In this document: positions 1-8,948 of the stretch, piece by piece | How the letters are laid out: every line of letters begins with the position of its first letter | How positions within the stretch are numbered: the first letter of the stretch is position 1 | DNA from: Gordonia alkanivorans NBRC 16433 | GTDB lineage: Bacteria > Actinomycetota > Actinomycetes > Mycobacteriales > Mycobacteriaceae | Assembly: GCF_000225505.1 (NCBI RefSeq) | Contig: NZ_BACI01000087.1 | Location: 1-64,000, forward strand | DNA length: 64,000 nt | Direction of reading: 5' to 3' | Notes under the pieces: generated by a model | What the model saw: only the letters and a program-made list of their open reading frames with translations | Database searches by the model: none | Told to the model about the DNA's origin: nothing | Position numbers and translations under genes: made by a program

Positions 1-50
1 CCCACAGACATCTGTCGTCTCTCCGTCCGCTGCCTCTACGAAATCCGGTG

Positions 51-1280
51 CTAGCGAGCCAGCTTGAGCACCTCGCCCCAGCCCAGGCGGGAACCGGTAC
101 GGAGGATCGAGCGCTGATAGATACGTGCCGCGACCCAGGTGGCGAGCGCGCAGACTGCAGCCATGATCAGGAACGTGAGCACGATCTGGAGGGTGTTGGT
201 GTCGCCGCTGGCGATCCGCATCGGCATCAGTGCCGCGCTGAACGGCGGAATCCAGCTGAGGGTCTTGATCAGGGTCGAATCGAGTGCCTGCACTCCGAAG
301 ATGCCGGCGTACATGACCGCCATGGCCAGAACAGTCAACGGGAACGACGCCGAGCTCAGTTCCTCCTGGCGCGACACGATCGCGCCGGTCGCGGCGTAGA
401 GAGAGGCGAAGAAGAGGAAGCCGAGCACGAACCAGGCGATGACGGCCGCGAACATCCCGACCGCTGCTCCGGGCAACGTGAGGATTCCGGTGGCGGTACC
501 GGCGATCAGCGCCGTCGCACCGAGCAGCACGACCTGTGTGAGGGCGACCGCACCGATACCGATGATCTTGCCCCACAGCAGGTGCAGCGGCTTGATCGTC
601 GCCAGCAGCAGTTCGACGACCCGCGAGGTCTTCTCCTCGACGACGCCGACGGCCACCATCGTGCCGCCCATCATGATCGCGGTGATCAACAGGATGACTC
701 CGACGAGGGCGATGACAAGCCGCTCTCCCTCATCCGGGCGGGCAGGTTCGAGCTGCGTCACCGAGATGGCCATCGCGGGGAGGGACGCAGCGTCGACTCC
801 GCGGGCAGCGAGTGCGTCGGTGAGGCCGGCCTGGGAGACGGCGGTCCGGATGGGGGCCTCGACAGCCGGGTCGGCGCCGTCCTTGGTCAGGATCACGTAG
901 GACCCGGGGTTCTCACCCGGCACGAGTGCCGCCGCGACATCGCCGTCGGCGACCTTGGCGCGTGCCTGCTCGACGGTGTCCACGGTTTCGGTCGCGATGG
1001 ACGTGCCGGCGGAGTCGCCGAGTTCGACGATCGACTCGCTGATCGCCGCCGGTTGTCCGACGACGGCGACCTTCTCGACGTCCTCGCCACCGGCGAGCAG
1101 GTTGATGACGATGGCGCCGACGATGATCACGACCATCAGGAGCACGGTGCTGACGACGAAGGACCGGGTCTTGGCTCGAGTGGTGATCTCGCGTTCGGCG
1201 ACGAGCCGGATGGCCTGCGCAGCCGAGGCCTTGGGGGACGGGCTCGGTGTGGTGGTGGGGATGTCGTGCAGTGTGGTCAT
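51..1280 (-). CDS. ABC-2 type transporter permease (NatB-like)
   Basis: Membrane subunit of an ABC exporter, 409 aa. There is one TM segment near residues 35-55, a long extracytoplasmic loop of about 150 residues, then five or six TM segments in the C-terminal half, which is the ABC-2 / NatB (ABC2_membrane_3) layout. The ATG at 1280 was chosen because it overlaps the stop of the ATPase gene by 4 bp (ATGA); the open frame upstream is a shadow of the ATPase. It is the last gene of a four-gene minus-strand operon led by an XRE regulator. Substrate unknown: NatAB homologues move sodium, others export peptides or drugs. Confidence 0.85.
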   Translation of the reverse strand: MTTLHDIPTTTPSPSPKASAAQAIRLVAEREITTRAKTRSFVVSTVLLMVVIIVGAIVINLLAGGEDVEKVAVVGQPAAISESIVELGDSAGTSIATETVDTVEQARAKVADGDVAAALVPGENPGSYVILTKDGADPAVEAPIRTAVSQAGLTDALAARGVDAASLPAMAISVTQLEPARPDEGERLVIALVGVILLITAIMMGGTMVAVGVVEEKTSRVVELLLATIKPLHLLWGKIIGIGAVALTQVVLLGATALIAGTATGILTLPGAAVGMFAAVIAWFVLGFLFFASLYAATGAIVSRQEELSSASFPLTVLAMAVMYAGIFGVQALDSTLIKTLSWIPPFSAALMPMRIASGDTNTLQIVLTFLIMAAVCALATWVAARIYQRSILRTGSRLGWGEVLKLAR

Positions 1281-2173
1281 GCCGAAACGACCTCTCGGAA
1301 CATGTCGGTGAGGGACGGGGTGGACGTCGTGAAGCGGTGGACCGGACCGTGATCGAGTGCCGCAGCCAGGATCTGCTGGTCGTCGACCACATCCGGGTCG
1401 ACGAGGAGTCGTGTGGTCTCGCCGTAGGCGGCCTCGCGGACGCCGGGCAGGGCGTCGGCCCACGCGACGTCGGCACGCGGTCCGGTGACCTCGAGGGTGA
1501 TGCCGTCGCGGGAACGCAGTGCGTCGACCGTGCCCAGGGCACGCATTTCGCCGCGGGTGACGATGCCGACGCGGTCGCACAGTCGTTGCACGAGATCGAG
1601 CTGATGCGAGGAGAAGATCACCGGGATACCCTCGGCGGCCTTCTCCTTGAGTACGTCACTCATCACGTCGACGGCCACCGGGTCGAGCCCGGAGAACGGC
1701 TCGTCGAGCACCAGCACCTCGGGATCATGGACCAGCGCGGCCGCGAGCTGGACGCGCTGCTGGTTGCCGAGGCTGAGGTCGGCGACGTTGTCGTCGTACC
1801 GACTGCCGACGCCGAGGCGATCGGTCCAACGCCGCACCGATTCCTCGGCCTCCGCGGTGTCCATGCCGTGGAGTTTCGCGAGGAAGGTGAGTTGTTCGCC
1901 GACCTTCATCTTCGGGTAGAGGCCGCGTTCCTCGGGCATGTAGCCGATACGACGACGCAGGTCGAGATCGATGGGTCGGTTGCCGAGCCGGACCTCGCCG
2001 GCGTCGGCGGAGAGGACTCCGAGAATGATGCGCATGGTGGTCGACTTGCCGGCGCCGTTGCTGCCGACGAAGCCGAAGATCTCTCCCGGGTCGACGTGAA
2101 AGGTCATGTCGCGCAATGCGACCAGATCCCCGTAGCGCTTGTGCAGGCCGTCCACGATGAGTGGTGCGTTCAT
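1277..2173 (-). CDS. ABC transporter ATP-binding protein
   Basis: Cytoplasmic ATPase that should pair with the permease immediately downstream. 298 aa. The Walker A motif GSNGAGKST is at about residues 37-45. The signature is a degenerate LSLGNQQR rather than LSGGQ, as often seen in NatA/CcmA-like subunits, and Walker B is VLVLDEPFSGLD. The C-terminal ~70 residues form the extra domain typical of ABC-2 exporters (DUF4162-like). It overlaps both neighbours by 4 bp, so translation is probably coupled. Confidence 0.9.
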   Translation of the reverse strand: MNAPLIVDGLHKRYGDLVALRDMTFHVDPGEIFGFVGSNGAGKSTTMRIILGVLSADAGEVRLGNRPIDLDLRRRIGYMPEERGLYPKMKVGEQLTFLAKLHGMDTAEAEESVRRWTDRLGVGSRYDDNVADLSLGNQQRVQLAAALVHDPEVLVLDEPFSGLDPVAVDVMSDVLKEKAAEGIPVIFSSHQLDLVQRLCDRVGIVTRGEMRALGTVDALRSRDGITLEVTGPRADVAWADALPGVREAAYGETTRLLVDPDVVDDQQILAAALDHGPVHRFTTSTPSLTDMFREVVSA

Positions 2174-2790
2174 GAGTCACGTCCCTTTCCGCGCGTGGCG
2201 GTGTCGGAGGGTGTCTGTCGGGGCTCGACCAGGTCTTCCGGGTCGGGATCGGCCATCCACCAGGCGATCAGCATGGTGGGCACGCAGATCGCGGTGAGGA
2301 CCAGGGAGATCAGCAGGATGGCGCTCCCGTAGACCCACTGGCCGGGTACCTCGTCGCGCATGCTGATCGCGACGAGGACGAAGTACGGGATGAACATCAC
2401 CGCGTAGAGCACGAAGAAGCCGAATGACCGCGCCGAATTACGTTGGGCCAGCTGGATCTCGTCGAGCGCCGACACCGGTGCGTCGGCGATGGAGCCGGTG
2501 ACGATGCGCAGTGCGGTCTGGATGGTGATGACCGAGACCAACCCGATGCCGAACGGCAGCAGGAACCATCCCGACGAGTGGAAGGCCAGGTAGGAGCTGG
2601 CGATGATCAACGCCAGTGCGCAGAGCAGCGTGATGACCAGCCGCCGGTATGCGCGCTGGTTACGCCACGTGGTCAGGCGGTGGGCGTGCTTGGCGTTGAA
2701 CTCCTCGTGCCGGCGCCCACGCCAGTTCTCGTAACGGCGCCAGATCGCGGGTTTGGCCTCCTCCGGGAACGCCGAGTTCGGGTCGTTCAT
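2170..2790 (-). CDS. four-TM membrane protein of the ABC operon
   Basis: Unrecognised 206-aa protein. An N-terminal basic cytoplasmic stretch (about 48 residues, rich in R, N and W) is followed by TM segments near residues 50-70, 75-95, 125-145 and 155-178, and an acidic/polar tail. A strong Shine-Dalgarno (GGAGGTGATCG) lies directly before the ATG at 2790. Its place between an XRE regulator and an ABC-2 exporter, with 4-bp overlaps on both sides, suggests an accessory or sensor role for the exporter. That role is inferred from context only. Confidence 0.75.
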   Translation of the reverse strand: MNDPNSAFPEEAKPAIWRRYENWRGRRHEEFNAKHAHRLTTWRNQRAYRRLVITLLCALALIIASSYLAFHSSGWFLLPFGIGLVSVITIQTALRIVTGSIADAPVSALDEIQLAQRNSARSFGFFVLYAVMFIPYFVLVAISMRDEVPGQWVYGSAILLISLVLTAICVPTMLIAWWMADPDPEDLVEPRQTPSDTATRGKGRDS

Positions 2791-3101
2791 CGATCACCTC
2801 CGGTGTCGTTGGTGGGTGAGCCGTTCGCGGCCGGACGCGTATCGCGCCGGTAGAGCTCGGCGGACATGGCGCCGAACGGGGTTCGGCTGAACACGGCTTC
2901 GACGGGGAGGTCGAAGACGTCGCAGATGCGGAAGGCGAGGTCGAGGCTGGGGTAGTTGTCGCCCCGCTCGAGTGCGCCGACGGACTGGACGTTGATGCCG
3001 ACTAGATTCGCGAGCTCGGCCCGCGACATCTGCCGTTCCGCACGCAGGACGCCGATGCGGTTGAAGATGGGGAGTTTTTCCCCACGGCGTATTGGACTCA
3101 C
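2787..3101 (-). CDS. XRE-family transcriptional regulator
   Basis: Small DNA-binding protein, 104 aa from the GTG at 3101, with a central helix-turn-helix (MSRAELANLVGINVQSV, then ALERGDNYPSLDLAFRICD). It resembles the short YozG/Cro-like regulators placed in front of membrane-protein/ABC-exporter operons. An upstream TTG (3137) is in frame but lies inside the -35 box (TTGACA), so it cannot be the start. The GTG at 3101 falls about where transcription should begin, making the mRNA probably leaderless. It is the first gene of the operon and probably self-regulating (inference). Confidence 0.85.
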   Translation of the reverse strand: MSPIRRGEKLPIFNRIGVLRAERQMSRAELANLVGINVQSVGALERGDNYPSLDLAFRICDVFDLPVEAVFSRTPFGAMSAELYRRDTRPAANGSPTNDTGGDR

Positions 3102-3109
3102 CTCACCAA

Positions 3110-3137
3110 GTGTTAGGAAAACACAACAATCTGTCAA
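3110..3137 (-). promoter_or_regulatory. promoter of the XRE/ABC operon, leaderless
   Basis: On the minus strand TTGACA (3137-3132), a 16-bp spacer and TAACAC (3115-3110) form a good sigma-70 type promoter. Transcription would start about 3101-3103, at the GTG of the regulator. Confidence 0.6.
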
Positions 3138-3180
3138 TCCCCAATAACGGCGACGTGAGCGTCGTCGCGGCGGTGGCGGG

Positions 3181-4317
3181 TCAGTGAGCGGCGACTCCGA
3201 GCAGGTCAGCGGCCACTCTCGCGGCCTCGCGGCCCGCCCGGTTGGCCCCGATCGTCGATGCCGACGGCCCGTATCCGATCAGTTGAATCCGCGGATCGGC
3301 CTCGACGACCGTCGCGAGACGGCCGGTCATGGTGATGCCGCCACCCGGTGCGCGCAGCCGCAGCGGCGTCAGATGATCGAGCGAGCTGCGGAAGCCGGTG
3401 TTCCAGAAGATGACGTCGAGATCGAGGTGTTCACCGCCTTCCGGGCCGCAGTCCCAGCAGACGCCGGTCTCGGTGATGCGGGTGAACATCGGGCGCCACG
3501 ACAGGATGCCGTCGCGCTGGGCGGCCGCGATCGCGGGTGTCAGGGCGAGTCCGGTCACCGAGACCACCGAGGTCGGGGGCAGCCCCGCGCGGACGCGGCG
3601 TTCGACCCGCGCCACGGCTTCGCGTCCCTGTTCGGGCGTAAACGGTTCGGTACTGAAGACCGGCTCGCGTCGAGAGCACCAGAACGTCTCGACGCCCGGT
3701 GCCTCGCGGGCGATCTCGATGAGCAACTGGATCGCCGAGATGCCGGCACCCACCACCAGGGCGCGTTTGCCGGCGAACTCCGCCGGGGTCTTGTAGTCGT
3801 GCGTGTGCAGTTGGCGGCCACGGAAATCCGCGGCGCCGGGGATGTGCGGGATGAACGGCCGGTCCCATGTGCCGGTGGCGTTGATGATGACGTTGGTGGT
3901 GAGGGTACGGCCGTCGGCCAACTCGACACGGAAACCCTCACCGTCCCGTCGAACCGCCCGCACGTGTACCGGCCGATGGACGTTGAGGCCGAACCTCTGC
4001 TCGTATCGGCCGAAGTAGTCCGGGACCGCGGTGGCGGCGGGGAGCCGGTCGCAGTCGAGTCCGAGTGCCTCGACGAGCCCCCACCCAGGCAGGTCGTGGA
4101 CCCGATTGGCGGTGGCGAGGGTCAGCGTCGGCCAGCGGAACTGCCAGGCTCCGCCGGGGCCGGGCGCATGGTCGAGCATCTGATAGCGCTCCCCGAGGCC
4201 GAAGCGGTGCAGGAAGTAGGCCGACGACAGTGCTGCCTGCCCGCCGCCGATTATCAGGACGTCCGAGTGGCCCTCGACGTCGATCGGCGTGGCGCTGCTC
4301 GGCGTGGTGTTCGGCAC
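3181..4317 (-). CDS. FAD-dependent monooxygenase-like oxidoreductase
   Basis: Flavoprotein of the FMO/YUCCA/CzcO-like group, 378 aa. N-terminal FAD-binding GGGQAAL near residues 24-30 and a second Rossmann motif GAGISA near 190 for NADPH. Between them FRGRQLHTHDY fits the FMO fingerprint FxGxxxHxxxY. The late ATG-like motif INATGTWDRP is also typical. Start is GTG at 4317; it is divergent from echA6 with 54 bp between. Probable reaction: NADPH- and O2-dependent oxygenation of an unknown substrate. Single gene, not obviously in an operon. Confidence 0.75.
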   Translation of the reverse strand: MPNTTPSSATPIDVEGHSDVLIIGGGQAALSSAYFLHRFGLGERYQMLDHAPGPGGAWQFRWPTLTLATANRVHDLPGWGLVEALGLDCDRLPAATAVPDYFGRYEQRFGLNVHRPVHVRAVRRDGEGFRVELADGRTLTTNVIINATGTWDRPFIPHIPGAADFRGRQLHTHDYKTPAEFAGKRALVVGAGISAIQLLIEIAREAPGVETFWCSRREPVFSTEPFTPEQGREAVARVERRVRAGLPPTSVVSVTGLALTPAIAAAQRDGILSWRPMFTRITETGVCWDCGPEGGEHLDLDVIFWNTGFRSSLDHLTPLRLRAPGGGITMTGRLATVVEADPRIQLIGYGPSASTIGANRAGREAARVAADLLGVAAH

Positions 4318-4357
4318 GTCACCACCCTGTCACGAGTCGGCTCGACAGTGTCACCGG

Positions 4358-4363
4358 TAGGCT
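4358..4363 (+). promoter_or_regulatory. -10 box, leaderless start of echA6
   Basis: TAGGCT lies 8 nt before the ATG at 4372, so the transcript should begin at or next to the start codon. No Shine-Dalgarno is visible. An imperfect hairpin (CTGT..CGAG / CTCG..ACAG, 4327-4348) lies just upstream, between the two divergent genes. Confidence 0.45.
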
Positions 4364-4371
4364 TGGCCCCC

Positions 4372-5103
4372 ATGATTCACTCCACCACCGACGGCGCCGT
4401 CGTCACCATCGAGCTCGACCGTGTCGACAAGCGCAACGCCCTCAACGAGGAGATGCTCAGCGGGCTGGCCGACGCCTTCGGCGCCGCGGTCGATGCCGGT
4501 GCGCGGGCCATCGTGGTGACCGGACGTGGTCCGGTGTTCAGTGCGGGTGCCGATCTGTCCGGGCCGGTCTACGACCCCGGCTTCCTCGACAAGCTGGTCT
4601 CGACGCTGCATCGCATCGAGCAGACGCCGGTGCCGGTCATCGCGGCTCTCAACGGTTCCGCGATCGGCGGTGGACTCCAGCTGGCCATGGCCGCCGACCT
4701 CCGCGTGATGGCACCCGACGCGATCGCTGCCATCCCGGCCGCCAAAATCGGTGTCGCCGTGGATGAGTGGACCATCCGCCGGCTCGTGTCGCTCGTCGGT
4801 GCCGGCCAGGCGCGCGGCATGCTCATCGGCTGCGACCCGTTGAACGCCGACCGTGCCCACACTCTCGGATTCGCCAACCGCATCGGCGATCTCGCCGACG
4901 CCCAGCACTGGGCGGCCACCATCGCCGATCTCGCCCCGCTCACCCTGCAGCACTACAAGCTGGTGCTCAACGGCGACGGCGCCCGCGACACCGCACCCGA
5001 GGACCGGGTCGCCGCGATGGTCCGCGCCTGGCAGAGCGACGACATGGCCGAGGGGCGTGCCGCACGCAACGAGAAGCGGCAGCCGAAGTTCGTCGGGCAC
5101 TGA
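4372..5103 (+). CDS. echA6: EchA6-like enoyl-CoA hydratase/isomerase family protein
   Basis: 243 aa, the length of M. tuberculosis EchA6 (Rv0905). It has the crotonase fold with the AGADLSG and IGGGLQLAMAADLRV segments, and shares the EchA6 signatures WTIRRLVSLVG and the C-terminal EKRQPKF. The positions that carry the two catalytic Glu of true hydratases read GGLQ and IGVAVDEW, as in EchA6, which is non-catalytic and carries acyl-CoA to FAS-II for mycolic acid synthesis. Another mycobacterial-order match (MBL-fold gene, ctpE, Rv0909/0910-like pair) lies 4-10 kb downstream. The ATG at 4372 is preferred over the very long open frame upstream. Confidence 0.85.
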   Translation: MIHSTTDGAVVTIELDRVDKRNALNEEMLSGLADAFGAAVDAGARAIVVTGRGPVFSAGADLSGPVYDPGFLDKLVSTLHRIEQTPVPVIAALNGSAIGGGLQLAMAADLRVMAPDAIAAIPAAKIGVAVDEWTIRRLVSLVGAGQARGMLIGCDPLNADRAHTLGFANRIGDLADAQHWAATIADLAPLTLQHYKLVLNGDGARDTAPEDRVAAMVRAWQSDDMAEGRAARNEKRQPKFVGH

Positions 5104-5224
5104 GATCCCGACCGGCGAACCTCGCTTCGACGTGCCGACTTCGATCGACGTCTGCTTGTCGAGGTGAGATCGGCCGGTGGTGGCGAGGTGGCCGGTCACC
5201 GGAACATCTGGTCAACTGGAGAGC

Positions 5225-6334
5225 ATGCGCGATATCCTGCCCGACCTGCTGGCCGTCCTCGGCCGGCCGGATGCACGCCCCGTCGCGCTGTGTCGGGTCA
5301 TCGCGACGTCCGGGTCGGCGCCACGCGAGGTCGGGGCGTCGATGGTCGTCACACACGACGACACCGTCATCGGCTCGGTCTCCGGTGGGTGCGTCGAGTC
5401 GGCCCTGGTCCACACCGCGCAGCAGGTGCTCGAAGACGGGCTCGCAGTCGTCGAGCAGTTCGGCATCGAGGACCCTCGTGATCCCGCGCCCGGCCTGACG
5501 TGCGGTGGTCAGATCGACGTCGCCGTCGAACGCATCGAGCCGACGCCCGAACGGCTGGGTCAGCTCCGACGCCTCGCCGACGCACTCGCGGCCGATGAAC
5601 CGATCGCGGTCGCCACGACGCTGAACGCCCACCCGGACTGGTATGTCGCGACCGAGGCCTCCCGGCCGCCGTGGCGACGCCTCGACCACGACGTCGCCGA
5701 CATGCTCGACACCGGCCGCACCGGCGTCATCGGCCTCGACGACTGCGAGGCCACCGATCCCGCTGCGCCGACCGAGGACCGGCCACGCACCTTCGTGCAG
5801 ACCTTCGCCCCGCCGGCACGTCTGATCCTGGTGGGCGCCAACGACTTCGTGCGCGCGCTCAGTTCACTGGGGTCGACGCTCGGAATGCGTGTCACCGTTG
5901 TCGACGCCCGACCGGTGTTCGCGACCCCGGAACGATTCCCCGACGCCGACGAGGTGATCGTCGGCTGGCCCGATCGCTATCTCGCCGACCAGATCCGGGA
6001 CCGGGAGGTCCGCTCGACCACGGCACTGTGCGTGATGACCCACGACACCAAGTTCGACGTGCCGACTCTCCGCACCGCCCTGCAGGCGCCGACCCTCGGT
6101 TTCATCGGTGCCCTCGGATCTCGCCGGACCGCTGACGACCGCAACCGCCGTCTTCGCGAGGAGGGCGTCGACGAGGCACAGCTCGCGCGCTTGCGGTCGC
6201 CCCTCGGGCTCGACCTCGGCGGGCACACATCGGCGGAGGTGGCGGTGGCGATCGCAGCACAGATCATCGCCGAACGTCATGGCGCACAGGCGAGCCCACT
6301 GCACGAAGGAAGCGGGCCGATCCATCGGCGCTGA
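5225..6334 (+). CDS. XdhC/CoxI family protein
   Basis: 369 aa. The N-terminal XdhC_CoxI domain contains the conserved SVSGGCVESAL loop (Cys about residue 59), and the C-terminal Rossmann-like domain (from about 195) ends in GFIGALGSRRT and LGLDLGGHTSAEVAVAI, the usual XdhC C-terminal signatures. The family delivers and sulfurates molybdenum cofactor for xanthine/CO dehydrogenase-type enzymes. No molybdo-hydroxylase gene is next to it here. Start ATG 5225 follows a TGGAGAG ribosome site; the GTG at 5177 would add 16 unconserved residues. Confidence 0.85.
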   Translation: MRDILPDLLAVLGRPDARPVALCRVIATSGSAPREVGASMVVTHDDTVIGSVSGGCVESALVHTAQQVLEDGLAVVEQFGIEDPRDPAPGLTCGGQIDVAVERIEPTPERLGQLRRLADALAADEPIAVATTLNAHPDWYVATEASRPPWRRLDHDVADMLDTGRTGVIGLDDCEATDPAAPTEDRPRTFVQTFAPPARLILVGANDFVRALSSLGSTLGMRVTVVDARPVFATPERFPDADEVIVGWPDRYLADQIRDREVRSTTALCVMTHDTKFDVPTLRTALQAPTLGFIGALGSRRTADDRNRRLREEGVDEAQLARLRSPLGLDLGGHTSAEVAVAIAAQIIAERHGAQASPLHEGSGPIHRR

Positions 6335-6336
6335 GC

Positions 6337-7668
6337 TCAGTCCCCCAGCACCCGCCGCAGGTAGTCGTTCGCGAACACTCGAGACGGATCGAACCGATCG
6401 CGCACCGCACGGAACTCGTCGAAGCGCGGGTAGACGCTGCGCAGGTAGTCGGCGTCGCGGGTGTGCATCTTGCCCCAGTGGGGGCGTCCGCCGAAGCCGG
6501 TGAGGATCGATTCGACGTCGGCGAAGTACGCGGCGGAGTCGGCCGGGTCGTCGCGGTGGTAGCGGTGGACGGCGATGTAGCCGCTGCGGCGTCCGGTGGC
6601 GGTGGAGAGCATCAGGTCGTCGGCCGCGGCGGCGCGCACCTCGATGGGGAAGCTGACGCGGTACTCGCGGCGGTCCAGCAGGGCGCGGAGCTCGCGCAAC
6701 GCCGCCGGGACGTCCTCGAGGGGGATCGCGTACTCCATCTCGCGGAAGCGTACGTCGCGGTCGGAGACGAAGATCTTGGTCGACGTGTCGGTCAGCTCGC
6801 GGGACGACAGGCTGCGGCCGGCCACCGCGTTGATGGCGGGAACGAGCCGGGGTGCGCGGACACCGACCTCGCACAGCAGCCGGAACACCTTGTTGCTCAA
6901 CAGTTCGTCGTCGACGTAGCGGCGGAATCGCGACGGTCCGGTGATCGGTGCATCCGTCCCGAGCCGCGTATTGGTCTTCACGAGTGCGCAATTGGTGTGC
7001 GGGAACATGTAGAACTCGTGATGGTCGGACTCGGCGACGTGGTCGAGGAAGCCGGCGATCGCATCGTCGGCGGAGGCCGGCCCTTCGACGGCATGCAACC
7101 GGAAGTTGTCGACGCAGTCGAGCGTGATCTCGACGAGCACCCCGAGTGCGCCGAGACCCAGTGCGGCAGCGGGTAGTTCGGGGTCGGCGGGACCGATGGT
7201 GACGATCTCGCCCTTGCCGTTCACGAGGGTGACGCCGGCGATCTGCGTACTGATGCCGCCGAATGCCAGTCCGGTGCCGTGGGTTCCGGTGGAGGTCGCG
7301 CCCGCGATGGTCTGCCGGTCGACGTCACCGAGGTTGGCCATCGCCAGACCCCTCGGTGCCAGTAGCGCGGGGATCTCGTGCAGGTGGGTGCCCGCGTGCA
7401 GCGTCACCCGGTGGCCGTCGGCGCCGGCCAGACCGCGCAGGCCGGACAGTTCGAGCTGGACGTCGTCGGCGACGGCGATGGGGGAGAAGCTGTGTCCGGC
7501 ACCGACGGTCTTGACCGTGCCGCCCCGCTCGGCGGTCTCCCGCACGATGTCGGCGATCGCGCCCACACTCGTCGGATGCACCACTCGTCTCGGTGTGCAC
7601 GACGCGGTACCACCCCAGTTGCGCCAGCCGTGCCCGGCGGCAGTCGACGTACCGCTCACAGAAAGCAT
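6337..7668 (-). CDS. D-arabinono-1,4-lactone / gulonolactone oxidase-type FAD enzyme
   Basis: 443-aa VAO-family flavoprotein. The N-terminal FAD domain (PCMH) has GAGHSF at residues 57-62; in aldonolactone oxidases this His (H59) carries FAD covalently. ATSTGTHGTG follows near residue 130, and the C-terminal ALO domain ends in the family mark GRPHWGKMHTRD. It oxidises a sugar-1,4-lactone. The C-terminal HWGK and length fit the ALO/gulonolactone dehydrogenase group. It overlaps the aldolase gene by 13 bp and closes a tetR-led minus-strand operon, so it may act on a product related to the aldolase substrate. Confidence 0.85.
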   Translation of the reverse strand: MLSVSGTSTAAGHGWRNWGGTASCTPRRVVHPTSVGAIADIVRETAERGGTVKTVGAGHSFSPIAVADDVQLELSGLRGLAGADGHRVTLHAGTHLHEIPALLAPRGLAMANLGDVDRQTIAGATSTGTHGTGLAFGGISTQIAGVTLVNGKGEIVTIGPADPELPAAALGLGALGVLVEITLDCVDNFRLHAVEGPASADDAIAGFLDHVAESDHHEFYMFPHTNCALVKTNTRLGTDAPITGPSRFRRYVDDELLSNKVFRLLCEVGVRAPRLVPAINAVAGRSLSSRELTDTSTKIFVSDRDVRFREMEYAIPLEDVPAALRELRALLDRREYRVSFPIEVRAAAADDLMLSTATGRRSGYIAVHRYHRDDPADSAAYFADVESILTGFGGRPHWGKMHTRDADYLRSVYPRFDEFRAVRDRFDPSRVFANDYLRRVLGD

Positions 7669-8948
7669 TTCCCCTCGCCTCGGTAGGTCGGCACGACCTC
7701 ACTGACCACCGCGTGACCAGCGTCGTCGCGGTCGATGATCGCGACGTGCCGGGCGCGTTCGCAGACCTCGCCGGACTTGGTGTGCCGGAACCATACTCGA
7801 TCGCCGATCGCGATGCCCGGCGCAGCCTTCCCGCGGAGCGGGGTCTGCACCTCGCCGGCGGCCTCGGTGCCGACGAACTCGAGTCCGCTCGGCCACACCG
7901 GTTTCGGGAGGCGATCGGGTGCTGGCGGTCCGGAGGCGATCCAGCCGCCGCCGGCGCAGGTGACGATGTCGCGGGCCGGACGCCGGACGACGTCGAGTCC
8001 GAACGACAGCGCAGGGGCCGGTCGGAACCGTGCATAACCGTCGAAGAGATGGCCACCGAAAAGTCCGCTGCCCGCGGCGATGTCGGTGATCGACCGGTCG
8101 CGGGCGGTCTCCTCGAGCGAGCCGGTGCCGCCGCCGTTGACGAACTCCAGGTCGGCGATCTGCCGCAGCTCGCCGATGATCTTCCCGCGCCGGCGGCGCA
8201 GTTCGGCCATCGACCGGCGCTGCATCATCCCGATCGCCCGGTTGACGACTGCCTTCCCCGGAACCGCGTCGGCGACACCGGCGACCTGCGCCTCGTACGA
8301 CATCACGCCGACCAGGTCGAAACCGTTCCGCGCGACGATGGTCCGGGCGAGATCGAGGACGTCGCGCCGGGAATGCACCGGGGAACGCCGGACCCCGACG
8401 TGTACGCGGCCGCCGAGGAGCCGGTACGACGCGTCGAGGTCGATGGCGACCCGAATCGGTCGTCGTGATGCGGGTGGGGCGACGGCGTCGATGATGTCGA
8501 GCTGCTCGACCGAGTCGACGAGCAGGCTCACCCGGCTCGCCGCCACCTCGTCGGACACGAAGCCTGCCAGTGCTTCCCGTCGGACGCTCGGATAACCGAT
8601 CAGGATGTCGGTGATCTCCGTCGTCGTCGCCAGCCAGTGCGCCTCGGCGAGGTCGTAGGCGAGTACGCCGTGGAAGCCGCGACGGGTGGCGAGATCGGTG
8701 ATCACCGAACGCACCCGGAGGGATTTGCTGGCGACCCGGATGGGGACACCGGCGGAGCGGCGCAACAGATCTGCGGCATTGTGTTCGAGCGCCGCGCGGT
8801 CGAGTGCGAGGACCGGGGCATCGAGCCCTGCGTCGGTGACCGCGTCGTCGATCGACGCCCAGTACCGGTCGGGGTCGGTCACCCACAGACCGTCGACGGG
8901 GGATGTTCCGGACGAGGCGTGGGAACGAGGGTCACTCGAACGTGACAT
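7656..8948 (-). CDS. PLP-dependent amino acid aldolase/deaminase (D-threonine aldolase-like)
   Basis: 430 aa, fold-type III (alanine racemase-like) PLP enzyme. The Schiff-base lysine should be K75 in RVASKSLRV. FVNGGGTGS near residue 265 binds the PLP phosphate, and the C-terminal beta domain carries the D-threonine aldolase/D-serine dehydratase type metal site region (GDRVWFRHTKSGEVCE). The family cleaves or deaminates beta-hydroxy amino acids; the exact substrate is unknown. Middle gene of the operon: it overlaps the TetR gene by 17 bp and the lactone oxidase gene by 13 bp. Confidence 0.8.
   Translation of the reverse strand: MSRSSDPRSHASSGTSPVDGLWVTDPDRYWASIDDAVTDAGLDAPVLALDRAALEHNAADLLRRSAGVPIRVASKSLRVRSVITDLATRRGFHGVLAYDLAEAHWLATTTEITDILIGYPSVRREALAGFVSDEVAASRVSLLVDSVEQLDIIDAVAPPASRRPIRVAIDLDASYRLLGGRVHVGVRRSPVHSRRDVLDLARTIVARNGFDLVGVMSYEAQVAGVADAVPGKAVVNRAIGMMQRRSMAELRRRRGKIIGELRQIADLEFVNGGGTGSLEETARDRSITDIAAGSGLFGGHLFDGYARFRPAPALSFGLDVVRRPARDIVTCAGGGWIASGPPAPDRLPKPVWPSGLEFVGTEAAGEVQTPLRGKAAPGIAIGDRVWFRHTKSGEVCERARHVAIIDRDDAGHAVVSEVVPTYRGEGKCFL

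Noticed and set aside
1..50. Possible gene end at the window edge
   Set aside because: Only 50 bases before the permease stop; no frame or motif can be supported.
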